NCBI RefSeq assembly: GCF_000524195.1 | Contig: NW_020170381.1 | Span: forward strand, 2,400,714 to 2,464,713 | Origin: Echinococcus granulosus | Lineage: Eukaryota > Platyhelminthes > Cestoda > Cyclophyllidea > Taeniidae | Direction: 5' to 3' | DNA length: 64,000 nt | Part shown: piece by piece, positions 23,501 to 35,200 of the stretch | Layout of the letters: every line of letters starts with the position of its first letter | Position numbering within the stretch: position 1 is the stretch's first letter | Notes under the pieces: generated by a model | Databases searched by the model: none | Told to the model about the DNA's origin: nothing | The model's input: the letters and a program-made list of their open reading frames with translations, nothing else | Position numbers and translations under genes: made by a program

Positions 23501-26004
23501 ACAAGCAGGTGTTTTCTCTCCAGCCTCGATGTGTGGAAGGGGGCTCACGCGTATCCAGTCCCAAATGTGTGGATATGTCCGCCATTGAAGCAACAGAAGA
23601 TCTTGACGTAGTCGATCTACTCTATGAGCCAAATATCGCGAGCAGTACTTTCTCGCGGATGAGACCTCTTCTACGTGTTGAGCGCCCAAGACCACGGAGC
23701 TTCCAGGTTGGTCTCTTGTCTCCGCCTCTTTCCGATAAACCCCAAAGTCAATCCATTGCCCAATCAGTAACCGGTATCGGGGCCCCTTGGATGTAATACA
23801 GAAGTAAAAGTAGGAGTTTGTTACTAGAAGATTGTCGAGCTGTTCTTTGTGTAGGCTATTTTATCGACAGTGGTACCTAAAATTTTCCTATGTCATAACA
23901 TTATTGCATTGTAATTTTATAATTAAATACATTCTTTTAGTGCTTTAAAAATAGACGTATGGCGAATTTGGAAGCATCAGAGCACCGAAACGTTCGGTTG
24001 ACTCTAAATATACATTCTGAGTCATATTTGGGTGAAGTCAGACATTTACTTTCCACATTTATGCTTCATTTTATACAGTGCTGTTGATCCTTCTCAGTGC
24101 CTCAAAATGCAGCAGCGAATCAAAATTGCAATGTTGTCAACAATTCGTCGCATTCATTATATTTATGCATTTCATTTCAGTAGTGTTGAGTTAAGCGAAT
24201 CAATTCATCGCGGGGTTGATGTCTCATCTCTCACCCCCTGGGAACAGTAGATCCTGTTGATTCACCAGAAAAACTTATAGCAACGATTTTTGGTTTAGTT
24301 TGGTAGCGTTCATCACTCGTCACTTGTGTGGGATGAACTACCTTTTCCCCCACCATACAGTTTGCGATGGGTGAGCAGGAGGCGTTAGAGTGCTCCGAAG
24401 TGTACCGTCTTCCGGGTGCGACTAATGCCATCTCGCCCTTTACAAGTGGATCGCTTCTCGACCTCTCTCAACTGCTGGTCACCGTGAAGCCCAGCAATAT
24501 CAACTATCGCGCTCGCTTGTGAGTCCCTTGGCCATGCCTTGCTATTTTCGACCGCCTCACTAAGAGTCTAGATGACACTTTTCTGTCACTTTTTCCACAT
24601 ATTAACTTTCCGAGATGAAGCGCGTTTGTTTATTTATGATGCGAGTCCGAAAGTTCCTGACGTTTTTAAAATGCACTCAATGCAAAAATGTTTAATCTCT
24701 ATGGCATATCAATTCGTTTTGTTTTAGCCCATGAGTCACTTTTCACAGCTTTATTTAATGTATCCAATGTCCATATTCTCGTCCAGTATAAAACAAGAGT
24801 CGCATACAACCCTCCCCAATACTTCACCAGCATAATCTACCACAATCTTACCATAAAGGCGTACTTGGTTATGATTGATTTCTTTGGCTCTCTTTGGATG
24901 TTTCAGAATACCAACTCCCTGCTTTCGGGTAGGAACCGGTACTGGGAATCTTTTTGTTGGTTTTATCTCATAGCTCGGTACCCAAGACGGTGGTCGGGGG
25001 ATCGTCGCGGCGGTCGCCACCTCAGCTGGATCTGCTTTCTGAACTACAGCAAACAGACAGCAGTTTCCCCCTCACCGGCCTCTCTTTGCTGACGTCAGAA
25101 GAGGGTGGGGACGGTGGTGGAGGAGGAGGAGGCGAGGAGACAGAAGGTGCCTGTTCTACCTCTGACCAGGTCTCCGATATCGTCAATGAGGTTGCACCGG
25201 AGGAGGAAATTGTCTTTGGCTCCTCGGCGAGCGGCGGCGATTGCGGCGGGTGCACCACGACTACGAGCTCCAGCAGAAACACTGTCCTCACTAGTACTTC
25301 CACCATTCGGCCTACGAATGTCTCCAGCTCTCTCGCCTCGTCTCTGAGCATTCACGAGGCCAGTAAGTGCTCCGACCCGTCTTAATGCCCGTTGTTCGTG
25401 AGATTAGTTTCAGTCTCCGCAGTAAATCCCTATTTTGTTTTGAAGCCAAATACGAAATCTGTCTTTATTTGAGAAATTATTGGAGGTTAAGTGCCCTATA
25501 TTAAAGTGAGGCAAAATATTCTCACTGAATGAACCTGAAGTTTTCGCAGAATCATAACACTCCGTTGTACACAAATAGGCAGTTAAACCACGTGTACTGC
25601 ACCTTCCGGCATCGTGAATTGCGTCTCGTTACACCCCCTCCCTCCATTCGCCTTCTTGAGTCATCTGTTTACAAAATCTTTACTTCATCAGAGTACCGAC
25701 AGTTTAATTTAGCCATTGTCGTGCTCTTGAAGCTTAGTATCGCCCTGTGAACGTCAACCACATACTGCAAAACTAACTGACAAGTTGAACAAGTGGTGTG
25801 AATTCTAAAACGTACATGCACGCTCTCTTGGTAGAGGCCGCAACAGAGCCCCCAAGGGGCACATTTCGCCGGTCGACTTCGGACTTGCCCGCCACGACGA
25901 CCGCGTCGATGACATTGACGAGCACCACGGGGCGCTGCCAACGCCATGTCGTTTCTCCGCCCTGCTTCACTCCCACCTCCCTGCTTCCGCAGCTCAATAT
26001 CTGA
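20599..26004 (+). CDS. RUN-domain protein, RUNDC3-like (5' end missing)
   Basis: Phase-consistent exons: 20599-20714, 20745-20869, 20978-21063, 21122-21211, 21388-21468, 21531-21609, 21731-21855, 22472-22733, 23449-23706, 24361-24518, 24974-25362 and 25835-26004 (TGA), about 645 residues. The first five give a RUN domain in order: LDETSHGVRGLLTCLESIF, WWKGWKLWRWVAQSCENMPQ, LRAFLRLALQSKRLHLYL, HPTAILLSTHLGRITDAA and TGQIDYALLLSF. Next comes a coiled coil (YLEDVVRGANKKIVAYESEL...DNRRLRS), like RUNDC3A/B after their RUN domain. RUN domains bind small GTPases of the Rap and Rab families or motor adaptors. The C-terminal half is low complexity and Ser/Thr/Gly-rich. The sixth exon could instead run to 21662, keeping a stretch (MQSKLFQANLRR) that resembles the RUNDC3 pre-coil segment, but that breaks the frame by one base. 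The introns include one of 30 nt. The start exon is not found. Confidence 0.8.
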
Positions 26005-26171
26005 CTCCTGTTCAGTCTTTCATCTGTGTTCACACATTTCATCACTTGTTTGATCTCCCTTGCCCCTTTTTTCTCCCATAATATTGGCACGTATATTTTT
26101 ACTAAATTACGAAAGTTCACTGGCATTTTGGGTGAATGGGGTATATTGTGTTTTTTGACTAAAAAGTACAG

Positions 26172-26622
26172 CTAGAAGTTGATAGCCTGCGCATATGGAC
26201 GGGTGATTCGCACGACTTCGCCGTAGGACCTCATGTCCACACCATCCATGAATGTGTGCGTTAGAGCGCGAAGGCTCCAGTTCTTTCTACTGTTGGGTGA
26301 CAGCAGCAGGCTCCCGATGAATTGGACCAGTCTCTTCAGGCCGGCATCCACAGTGAGGCTGCGTTTGAAATCCCCAGAAAGCAAAGAGACGTCAACCAAA
26401 ATGCAGGGCAAATCATCCAGCTTTCCCGGGGAGAGTATCTCCACAATATCGTCCCTTGCTTCATAGGCTGAAATCCTACTTCAATGACGTGTTATGAATA
26501 TAAATAGCAGTTGATTACAGCCCGAGTAGCCTCACAGTGAGTCCTTTGGCCTGGACAATTTGACTGAAGGAGTCGAAATTGGAGTAGAGTTCATCGAATA
26601 GTACGTACGGAGCGAAGTCCAT
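26172..26622 (-). CDS. small OB-fold protein resembling CST subunit TEN1
   Basis: Two exons, 26622-26519 and 26475-26172, joined across a 43-nt intron, give 135 residues from ATG to TAG; human TEN1 has 123. Points of resemblance, in order: GLTVRLLGLISAYEARDD against the first OB strands with a G-L/R-x-x-x-Y pattern; LPCILVDVSLL for the central strands; LVQFIGSLLL for the strand before the loop; and SLRALTHTFMDGVDM against the R-V-L-T...G-M-N segment of TEN1. TEN1 with STN1 and CTC1 binds single-stranded telomeric DNA and helps DNA polymerase alpha fill in. OB folds are short and diverge quickly, so the family could be another small OB protein. The stop lies 168 bp from that of the RUN gene, tail to tail. 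Confidence 0.5.
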
Positions 26623-29487
26623 TTAGAGTCTAAAAGAAGCCATAGACGGGAATGACACAGTCGAGTAATTCACGGAAAAGGCCTCGGGCAACTTGTTCGT
26701 GATACTAGCGTGGCGCGAGGTGTGCACGGTGATTCCTCAACGTCGACACTCTCACCTCGGTGAGAGGGCAAGTCGCGTCATGGCCAGAAACTGTTTAGAC
26801 TCTCCGAATTGAATCAAGCCCGACAACTAGTAGAAGGAATTCAAACAGACCAAACAACCTTCGCACGTTTGCAGACCGACCGATTCACGAGAGCACTTGC
26901 AGATCGCCTAGATGATTCAAGAAGCGGAATCTGGGTAATTGACGGCTTCCCCGCTTCGTGAAGTTGACCGTTCTCTGTGGGATACATTTGTGTGAAAGAT
27001 CTGAGCGAAATGGTTGGGGGCGCTATCCTTGTAACGACCCGTAATAATAGCCAGATCGGCCATGCACACCAAACCATCACCGGAGCAAGTGATGGGTAAA
27101 GTGGGTGATGACGCTTAACACGTTTTTAGGAAATGGTATAAAGAGTATTGACATCCGATAAATCTTCCCCATGATGAAGGGAACGTGCTATTTCTTCAAC
27201 TACGCATGGTTTTACTGAAGCAAAGCAGCGTTAGAACACGATTGAATACGGCAAATATCTATTTGAATAACATTTCTAGAAAGTTCAAGCTCTTCGAAGG
27301 CTTGCCCTTTGACTTTCGGAGAAGCTTCAGCCTATGTAAAAGTAAGGAAGGTAAGCAGAAATACTCACAGTTCTCTCCTCTCCTTTTGGGAATTCTTTTG
27401 ACTATTCTAAAAAAGTGCGTAACGGTAGCAAAGATTTACCACAATCGGTGTTTGGCCAGTCAGTTTATCAGTACTTCCTATTGAAACAAACTTCAACTCA
27501 TGGGACTTCTTTGAAAATGAACCTATGATTTCAGCCTACCCTACGGTACAGCGTAGACTCTACGGAACAGTTCTTTGGTGCTGTAACGGAGGTTCCGGTC
27601 TGGGAGCTTGCGCACCTGTATTTTTGATCATAGAAAATTAACAGCTTACGGTAGGTTTAAGAAAGCGATACACCTTTCATTTAGCGGAATTACAGATTCA
27701 AATTCCAGCTTTTTAGGAAGACGACTCAGGCAGTCCATAGCCACGCCTACATTTGGAACTTGACTGCGTATAGCATAAATTGAACTGTAGACTTCTACGG
27801 ATGACAAAATAGACTTTTCTGCCAAAATACTAAAATGTAGCTACATGAAGCTATTAAACAAATAATCCTACAGGATCCGCGCAAGGACAATCATTATGAG
27901 AGTTGCTAGTTTAACGAAATGTCCAGTCAACATTTGCCGTTCGCTGTGTCTCCAACAACTCATGCACAAAGCCCGAATTATGCAAATCTCACTTTGCCAG
28001 GAGTTGAGTGCAAGGAGAAAGAAGTCTATACAATTGCGACTAAAACATTGATTCATCTCCGTAGCCTCCAAGCCGCGGATCACGTAATTCAGGCAAAAGT
28101 TGCTGCGACCAGAACCCGCTTTTCGAAGAAGTCGTGTCAAGTGGCATAACTTAGAGAAGTGGATAAAGTGACGCTGCTGATTCTTGAATCTGCGAACAAT
28201 TCGATTAGCGATCGCGAGATCATCATTCTGCATATCCCATTTGCTGAGTGTTTCGGCAAACACATTCACACTGTGTTTTATGAAATCTGGCCATTTCAGA
28301 TATTTAAAAAAGATGGAAAGTACTTTTGGTCGAAGGGTCGCACTGGGTGAAGTTTATTACCGGGAGCGATTCCAGTGACATTGTTCCCCAGCTGCAAAAC
28401 AACTTCACAATAAAAAACATCAAATTTCTGCATCAATAAAAAGTGCATGACATCCTAAACATAAAAGTCGTTAAAAAATAAATATCCTATGGAGGCATCA
28501 CAATACCCTTTTGGGAATTTCAAAAGGTGATAAAACATAACATCGGAATACAAAAGCATAAATGTGATCCAGAATGCAAGTTCTGCCGACATTTAATAAA
28601 TGTTAAAAGGCACTCAAAACAACGAATACTAGAGCGTTTAATCTAATCTGAATTCTGGAAAGTTAGTAATGCAAACGAGAGACATGAACTATTGTCAATT
28701 GCGTAATTCAACATAATGAGAACTATTCATCGTCCCAGAATGTTACAAATAATTAAAACCAGTAGCCTGAGCAGCCATCGAATGCTGGCAATGAAAGGAA
28801 TGAAGACACTTTTGGGACGACTTTGGAATCCGTATACACAACGCTGAACAAAAGGCTTGTTGACAAGCAATCCGTGTGAAGAACAGAAATACAACCTTAG
28901 TAATAAGTAATGAGTCGAATAATGGCAATAAATCTAATGCTTATCAGAAGAAATCGGTGCGCCGTCTACGTTGTCATCTGAGGGTTAGTAAAGAACGAGA
29001 TTCCGGCAGCTGGGTGCGGTGCCTACTAGTCCCTAAACTAATAAAACCAATCCATACACAGAGGAGAGATGTGGCCTAGCAAATGTAGGTATCTACTTCA
29101 CTTCAAAGATACCTCTACGAAGATGCAGTGACACTAGCGGAAAATCAGACACACCTCAAGTATGAAACAGCCTCAAAGGAACCCCTCCTCCTGTCATTAG
29201 TTAAAACAAAACATGGCAGGTGTAATCGTGGTAGCAAGAGGATTCTGCCTCAAAACTTGCTTGGGTATGTTAAGCTGACATGTACACAAAAAATAAAATT
29301 TTTGATTAGGATCCCACTACTTGGCACCTCATTTTAAATCTGCTGTTTGATGCAAACATAATTATTCTATATTTACGTAAATTACTTGTCGTGTATTGAT
29401 TCCTTTTAACAGTGGAAAATATTTGCTTATACATGTGAGCTTGTATTAGTTTGTAAGGAGAGGCTGTTTTACAGCCCATCTTTGAAA
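26623..29487. other. spacer without recognised gene
   Basis: Located upstream of the TEN1-like gene on its strand, so the promoter should be near 26623-26900. Open frames at 27868-28269 overlap on both strands and carry no known motif. No tRNA or simple repeat was seen. Confidence 0.35.
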
Positions 29488-29741
29488 AGCGTCCCGAGAC
29501 TTCCCTGAAGGCGAATGAAGGCATAATACCCGGTCATAATATATATTGTAATACAGTAGTAGTTTATCCCTCGGTTCCGGTGAGGCGCCACTTTTGTACT
29601 TCGAATTAGCCCCCTTGTACCTCGCTGGGTGGGCTGGCCTTTTGGGCCATGCCAATAGCCCAGACACCTTCTCCGTGCTGAATATATATATTCTGCCCGA
29701 GTATTGTGTCTTCTTTCGTCTTCAAGGAGTCCCGGGACGCT
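29488..29741. mobile_element. MITE with about 60-bp terminal inverted repeats
   Basis: The left end begins AGCGTCCCGAGACTTCC and runs about 60 bases to an AATATATAT core; the right end, on the opposite strand, begins AGCGTCCCGGGACTCC and repeats the same order of motifs (CTGAAG/TTGAAG, CGAA.GAAG.CA.AATAC, then the AT core). The roughly 130-base interior (GGCGCCACTTTTGTACTTCG, GGGTGGGCTGGCC) is also found, on the other strand, in the copies at 14625 and 30383. No coding capacity. The ends suggest a cut-and-paste DNA transposon relative. The target duplication is not clear because the left flank has diverged. Confidence 0.85.
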
Positions 29742-29805
29742 ACAATATATATATATTCGATATATGGAAGGTATTTGGGCTACTGATATGGCATGGCACG
29801 AAGGT
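29742..29805 (+). mobile_element. fragment of the same MITE family
   Basis: Directly abutting the full copy, the sequence resumes with an AT core and then GGAAGGTATTTGGGCTACTG, matching the inner part of the 30383 copy (AGAGGGTATTTGGTCTACCG). It looks like an older element into which the 29488 copy inserted, or a broken tandem copy. Confidence 0.6.
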
Positions 29806-30382
29806 CAAGTCATTGAATTTCTATGGAATTAGGAAAATACTTGACCACAAAGTCACTGATCCCTCTTGACAATTTCACTGGATTTGGAGTTTCCTCTGGT
29901 TTGGGAACTTCATTCAGAAAGAAAAAATTGTTTTGGCCATCCTGCGTTTTCATGAATAAATGTAGGAGCACTGGTCCAAAAGCAGATTTGTGTAAGGAAG
30001 TACGGGGTTTAAAGCAGGTCCGTGAAAGAAGGGTTTCGCGTCTGTTCCTCCTTGCCACGTTGTTCCCACTTTGGAAATGGAGGAGGTACCATGAATTCAC
30101 TTTATCACCAGCTTTATGCAGGTGCGGTAGGGGAAGTCTGTGACGAAACTTCCAGATTGTTCACGGTTGGTGTCGCTTCAGTTGTTAATAGCGTTTCTGC
30201 AGAACATGGGACTGGGATAGATGCCGAAGGTAGACGTCAATTTCAATCCTTCTGTTTGGAGTCATCATCATTCTCCCATCCGTAGCACATGTGCCTCTTC
30301 CGCTCCGCTAAGGTTTATCACGCAGCAGTGAAAATCAGGATAGATGTCATTTGTAATAGGATTCGCTTTCCACTGCCACCAA
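29806..30382. other. spacer between repeat copies
   Basis: Open frames on the plus strand at 29823-30285 are unrecognised. An ATG at 30090 opens a short Gly/Val-rich reading to 30285 but has no family resemblance and no upstream gene. Confidence 0.3.
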
Positions 30383-30515
30383 TGTAGCGCCCCGACACTT
30401 CCCTGAAGACGAAAGAAGACATAATACTTAGCCAGAATGTATATATTCGACATAAAGAGGGTATTTGGTCTACCGGTATGGCTTGAAGGCTGGCCCACCC
30501 GGCGAGGTACAATGT
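30383..30515 (+). mobile_element. MITE-like element, copy 3, truncated
   Basis: It begins TGTAGCGCCCCGACACTTCC, followed by CTGAAGACGAAAGAAGACAT, the AT core, and an interior ending GGCCCACCCGGCGAGGTAC. The right half and right terminal repeat are absent. This copy keeps the outermost TGTAG, which also ends the right side of the 29488 copy, so TGTAGCG is probably the true element terminus. Confidence 0.75.
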
Positions 30516-31380
30516 CCAAAACATAGTGGCCCTTTGCAAAACTGACCGTTAAACTAACAATCAACGTATTACTATTGTACTTCCGTCATGGATCCTTAAT
30601 TGTGATGATTTGGTACCTTTTTTAACTGGGTGGGCTCTCGAGCCGTCGCACGTTGAAGCTTTGCCCTTCGACACGGCCTATGACTTTTGACAGTAGCCTT
30701 CCAGGTCTTCTGTGCTCTGGGAATATATGTTCTTCGGCCCCACCTTGTTAGGACTTCAGAAAAGCCTTGAGCCCTTACATAAGTAATAAATGCAATTAAT
30801 TCAATGGTATGTGAAGGAAGATTGTTAAAATCATTTATAACGCACCCAGGTTGTACTTTCTTCTGATGAGTCAGATTTGTGCCCACGTCTATTCCCTTTA
30901 TTCCTTTTGTACACCAACAGTAAACTTTCTTCCACATTAGTGTGCTTCGTTACCCATTCAGAAAAGACTTGGGAACTTTATTTTTGAAACGAGGTAGACC
31001 AAACATTCACTTGCTATGCTAAATCATTGGTTGGTTAGATAAATACACAAAATCCTGTGGCGTCCAGATGTCCCTAAAGGTGTTCCAGGCCATTCTGCTC
31101 GGCAATTATCCTTATTGTCGGAGGACAGATTGATTAAGCAAGTATCGGTTGAGATGACATGAACTCGACTCTGTGTCATGTCTCATGCAACTCAAAATAC
31201 CTGCGCAGTCAATTAGGAATTTCGAGTACTGAACTGTCACGCTACACAGTTCTCACTTCTTGTAAATTTTCAATGCTTCCTCTGGTCACTTCTGCTCCTA
31301 CCATCACAAGTTAGTCGATTAATTTTGCTCCCTCGCAAGAAAATATCGTCATCAATGGTCGAGCTAATTTATGATTTTAG

Positions 31381-31907
31381 TCTACTACTTCATTTGCCAC
31401 CTTTAACCCTAGATTTGCCGATGCTCTACGACGAGCGTTCGCTCTTCCCAAGAAACCTGGCCCAAGTACAAAACTGGAGCCAGCACTTCGCGTAAATTTC
31501 CTCCGATCAAACCTGGCATCGAATCCCTTCGACCTTTTTCCAGTCTATCCGACTTACTACCAGCCGCTGCAACTGATGTTTGATGCAGTAAATCTACGAA
31601 CATTTCAAATTCTTTCAGTTTTCATATTACATCATTATCACCCGCAATATAAGATTGGGATTGAGACGGAGGTAGAAAGTCGACAGCGCCTCGAGAGCTC
31701 TTCTTCTGTGAGAAATCACATACTCAACTTTCCACTGCAAACACCTTCCACGCTGTTCCTGTCCAGTATCCGGTCTGCGAGACCGGGTTAATTTCTCCTT
31801 TGTAGCGGCTTTGCCGACATTAACACCTACTTGACACCCACATCGCAACCAATTCAAGTTAAAAACTACCCTTGCCATCAACCAGTATTAGGGCCGCCTT
31901 CCTAGCA
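31381..31907 (+). CDS. possible 3'-terminal exons of an unidentified gene
   Basis: After an acceptor (gattttag) at 31380 a frame stays open for about 130 codons with readings such as PRFADALRRAFALPKK and NPFDLFPVYPTYYQPL. A 33-nt intron (31769-31801) then joins it in phase to a last exon reading GFADINTYLTPTSQ and ending at TAG near 31907. Another plus-strand frame and the minus strand are also open through 31400-31590, so the correct frame is not certain. No family is recognised and no upstream exons were found. If real, this gene ends tail to tail with CTF18. Confidence 0.25.
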
Positions 31908-32164
31908 GCACAGGTGACACGAGTAGAAGGCCATCCCATCATTGTGGTGTTCGAACTCCAGAAAAGTAGAAAGGGCCGGACTGTCATGTACAAACAAAAC
32001 AAGTACCCATTTCCCCTGGTATATCGCGAAGAGGATCACGGCTGCACCAGGTGTACCTCACGTGAATATTCTAAGCTCCGGACAAACAGTGAGGATCTCA
32101 CACGCCTCCAATCAGGGCATGAGCCACTTAACCTGAGTACATACGATGGATTAAAGGAAACCTT

Positions 32165-32170
32165 TTTATT
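32165..32170 (-). terminator. polyadenylation signal of CTF18
   Basis: On the minus strand AATAAA occurs about 40 bp after the CTF18 stop codon, the expected place for a 3'-end processing signal. Confidence 0.6.
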
Positions 32171-32209
32171 AGCAAAAAAAACAAAATGTATTGCCAAAGC
32201 TGACGCAAT

Positions 32210-35200
32210 TCACTTTGTGATAAAGTTGTTTATGGAGAACGGTCGACGGACAGCATTTGAATAGCCTGCCTTAAATTTGAAGAAGATTGTTTTGTTGATA
32301 GGGCAGTTGGCGGCAGGTGGCTGATTTTCTGCAGGCAAAAACAAGGTCTACTTATTTCAAAAATTCGTCATACATATAAACCACTTCGCATTAGAAATAG
32401 CGAAAGTGGCTGACCTTTTGACTCAACCTTCTCCGACGTTTCCATAATTTGACGGCCAAAAAAGTCTCTTCTAGCCTGGAAATTCACAAAAATGTTTATT
32501 TAAAGTGCAACAAGGCAGTTACCTTCTTTTCAGCAGTGATGTTCAAGGGAGCTGCCGTAGGTGCGAGTCGGGCAGACATGAAAGAATCGAAGACGGGGAT
32601 AGGTTTCCCCTTCCTGGCAGTATTAATAGTAGCCGGTAGCATCGAAGTATTAGCGTCGGCCTCACGCCCCACCAACTCAGGGGGTGCGTTTGCGGCCTCG
32701 GCTCGACGCATTCGCTCCCTGGCCACCTCACGTGCCAGCATCTGCTTTGTGCTGTAGGGCAGGCCACTCAAGTCAAGTGACCTCAAGGTAGAGGGGAATT
32801 GAGCCACGGCATCCAACGGCCTAAAGGAGGGAGACAGTAGGACTGTCACTAGCCCCGCCTGCAAGATTGCCCACGTCTTTCCCCCTTTTCGTGCTTACGG
32901 CTGAAGACGATATGCCGGCTCGCCTGTGTCAGTGGCCTGCTGAGGAACCCAATCCAGACCAATAGCAATCATAAGGTGGACCAGACGTGCTAAATGCTGC
33001 TTTTCGGGGGCATTGTAGAGCTGGGTGTTGACGGGACGCAGCGTCAGCGACATAGTGGACACAAGTTTGTTCAAGTAACACGCAGCGTCCAGAAGAAATT
33101 GGCGGTGCGTTAGGAATCTGTGGGGTATGTATAGGATGTCCGATAATCCCACATTCTTTCAAAACCCTTTAGCTCTCACTTAAAGCTACACGAGCCAGCA
33201 CGTCCATTTTCATTTTGACTCAGTATATCACCACACTTCACTCCATTCCACCATAACACAGTCCTGCTGTACACGTGGTCAACAGACCACGACTAAGTAC
33301 ATCTAAAAATCGTTTTCATTTTGACAACATTAATCACAGTTCAGCTACTTCCAAATTTAGCATTGTTAAAGGCCACCTTATCATAGCTATGCTACACTGT
33401 TGTCTTTTGATACCGAAGAGAAGTGAGGGCGGAGGAAGAGCCACCAGCGCGCCATTGGTTCTCTACGAGAGTGTCAAGGATGGTGAGGGTTCTGCCTGCA
33501 GTGGCAGCGTTCTCGCTGAGGGCGGAAGGCCATCGAAGGGCAGCGGTGGTCTCCGACTGCCCCGCCCACCGCGTCTCCATTGACAAGGGTGCGGTACTGG
33601 CGAAAGCGAGGTGGAACCACGCTGGGATCAGGGCCGCGTAGCGCATCAGCGCATAGTCCTGTGCACTCTGCACGTGCTGCATCAATTGGTCCGAGTACAC
33701 TAACCATTCCGACGCGCTACAAGCCTAAATACAGATCAGGTTGCTTCTTAACTTTATGACAAACACGTCAGACAAACCAAGACTCCGATTTCTGGAATTG
33801 AGGACACCAAATAAGCCCGTGATTTGGATGTGAAGATTCTGACCCATCAAATATACGGATTGATCTTGCTTAAGCGGTGTATTTTAAGATTAACAGATGA
33901 ATAGTATTTGCCACCAAGAACCAAGGTCTCATGGGCCAGAGTAAGAAAACCAAAATATGTTTCAAGTTTTTTAAAAATTGACTGCTCACCTTCTTCAAGT
34001 TTGCATCTTTCATCTTACGGTCAAGGTAGTTTTCAAATAATCCCAGGACCACAGTCGGAATTTCACCTGTTGAGTCACAAATCTCCATTGTTATTTGGAT
34101 CCTGTAATATAAAACCTTTAATCACAAATTCGTTTAAAGCCGGTGAATTAATCCAATCAGGTATCCCTTCCCCATGGGTGTGGATTCCACGTAGCTCCAA
34201 TACGTTAGGCATAGGTCAAATACGATCTTAGCTACTATGTGGCGTTTGGCGTAAAGCAGACCTGGTCTGAAGAACACTGTCGGAGCCAGGTGTAGAGGCC
34301 TTGCGGTTGGTGCGCATTCTGCAGTTTTGGTTCACTCGACGAGTGAGGACGTGGGCAGGAGGTATAGTGAACACAGCCTGCCAGGCTGAGAAGAGGTTGT
34401 GCTGCGTGTCCTTTATCGAGCCTTCCAGACCAGTCATCAGTTCCTGTATCGCAGGTATGCCCTTCTGTTGCACTTGAGTCGCCTTCAAAAACTGAAAATA
34501 CGACCTTGGTGTCAGGAAAACAGTACAAAGCATTCACGTATGAGGATTGGGCTGGGAGTAACCTGAAGGACGTTAAGACACGAACGAATATCGCGTCCAC
34601 TGTTTTCAACGAGGGCTGAGAGAAAGCGTTTGTCCACAGTAAGGTCTTCCGCCTTTGCGATTAAGTCAAGACGATCAACTAGACGGTTGGGGTCGATGGG
34701 GGGAAGGCGTAGAATGTAGCATGAGGCCCCGGGTGCCCGCAAAGACCGAAGGGATGGTGCATACCTGGGAAAAAGGCCATTAACCATTTCGCATCACATC
34801 AATGTATTCAAGTTTTGGGATAAAATGTGGTGCATAACTAAACTGGTAATGGAACCACCAGTTATGCACTCATTTTTAAATTTGATCATGGCTTTAAATA
34901 TTTAAGTCAAGTTTTTTATTCTTTATAAACACAAATCAGTAAATATAGCATCTATCAAGTCTCCAATTCATTGCAAAAATCAAATTTAGATAAAATATTT
35001 TAAACAGTACCAAAAACTGCCGAAGTATTTAACGCTGATGGTTTGCGAGCACGATAGAAATAGATACGAGGAAGGCCAAAAGTAAATCAAACGCACGTAC
35101 AGGTCATTGCAGATGCAGATAACGGGACGTCGTAACACAATTGGTTTCTTCTTGCCCCGCCTTCGCTCCTGAACTAGAGGGGTTGCAGCCGCTTCCGCCA

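Noticed and set aside
25022..25355. Minus-strand frames with proline and glycine runs
   Set aside because: They are antisense to the Gly/Ser-rich exon of the RUN gene and reflect its repeats.
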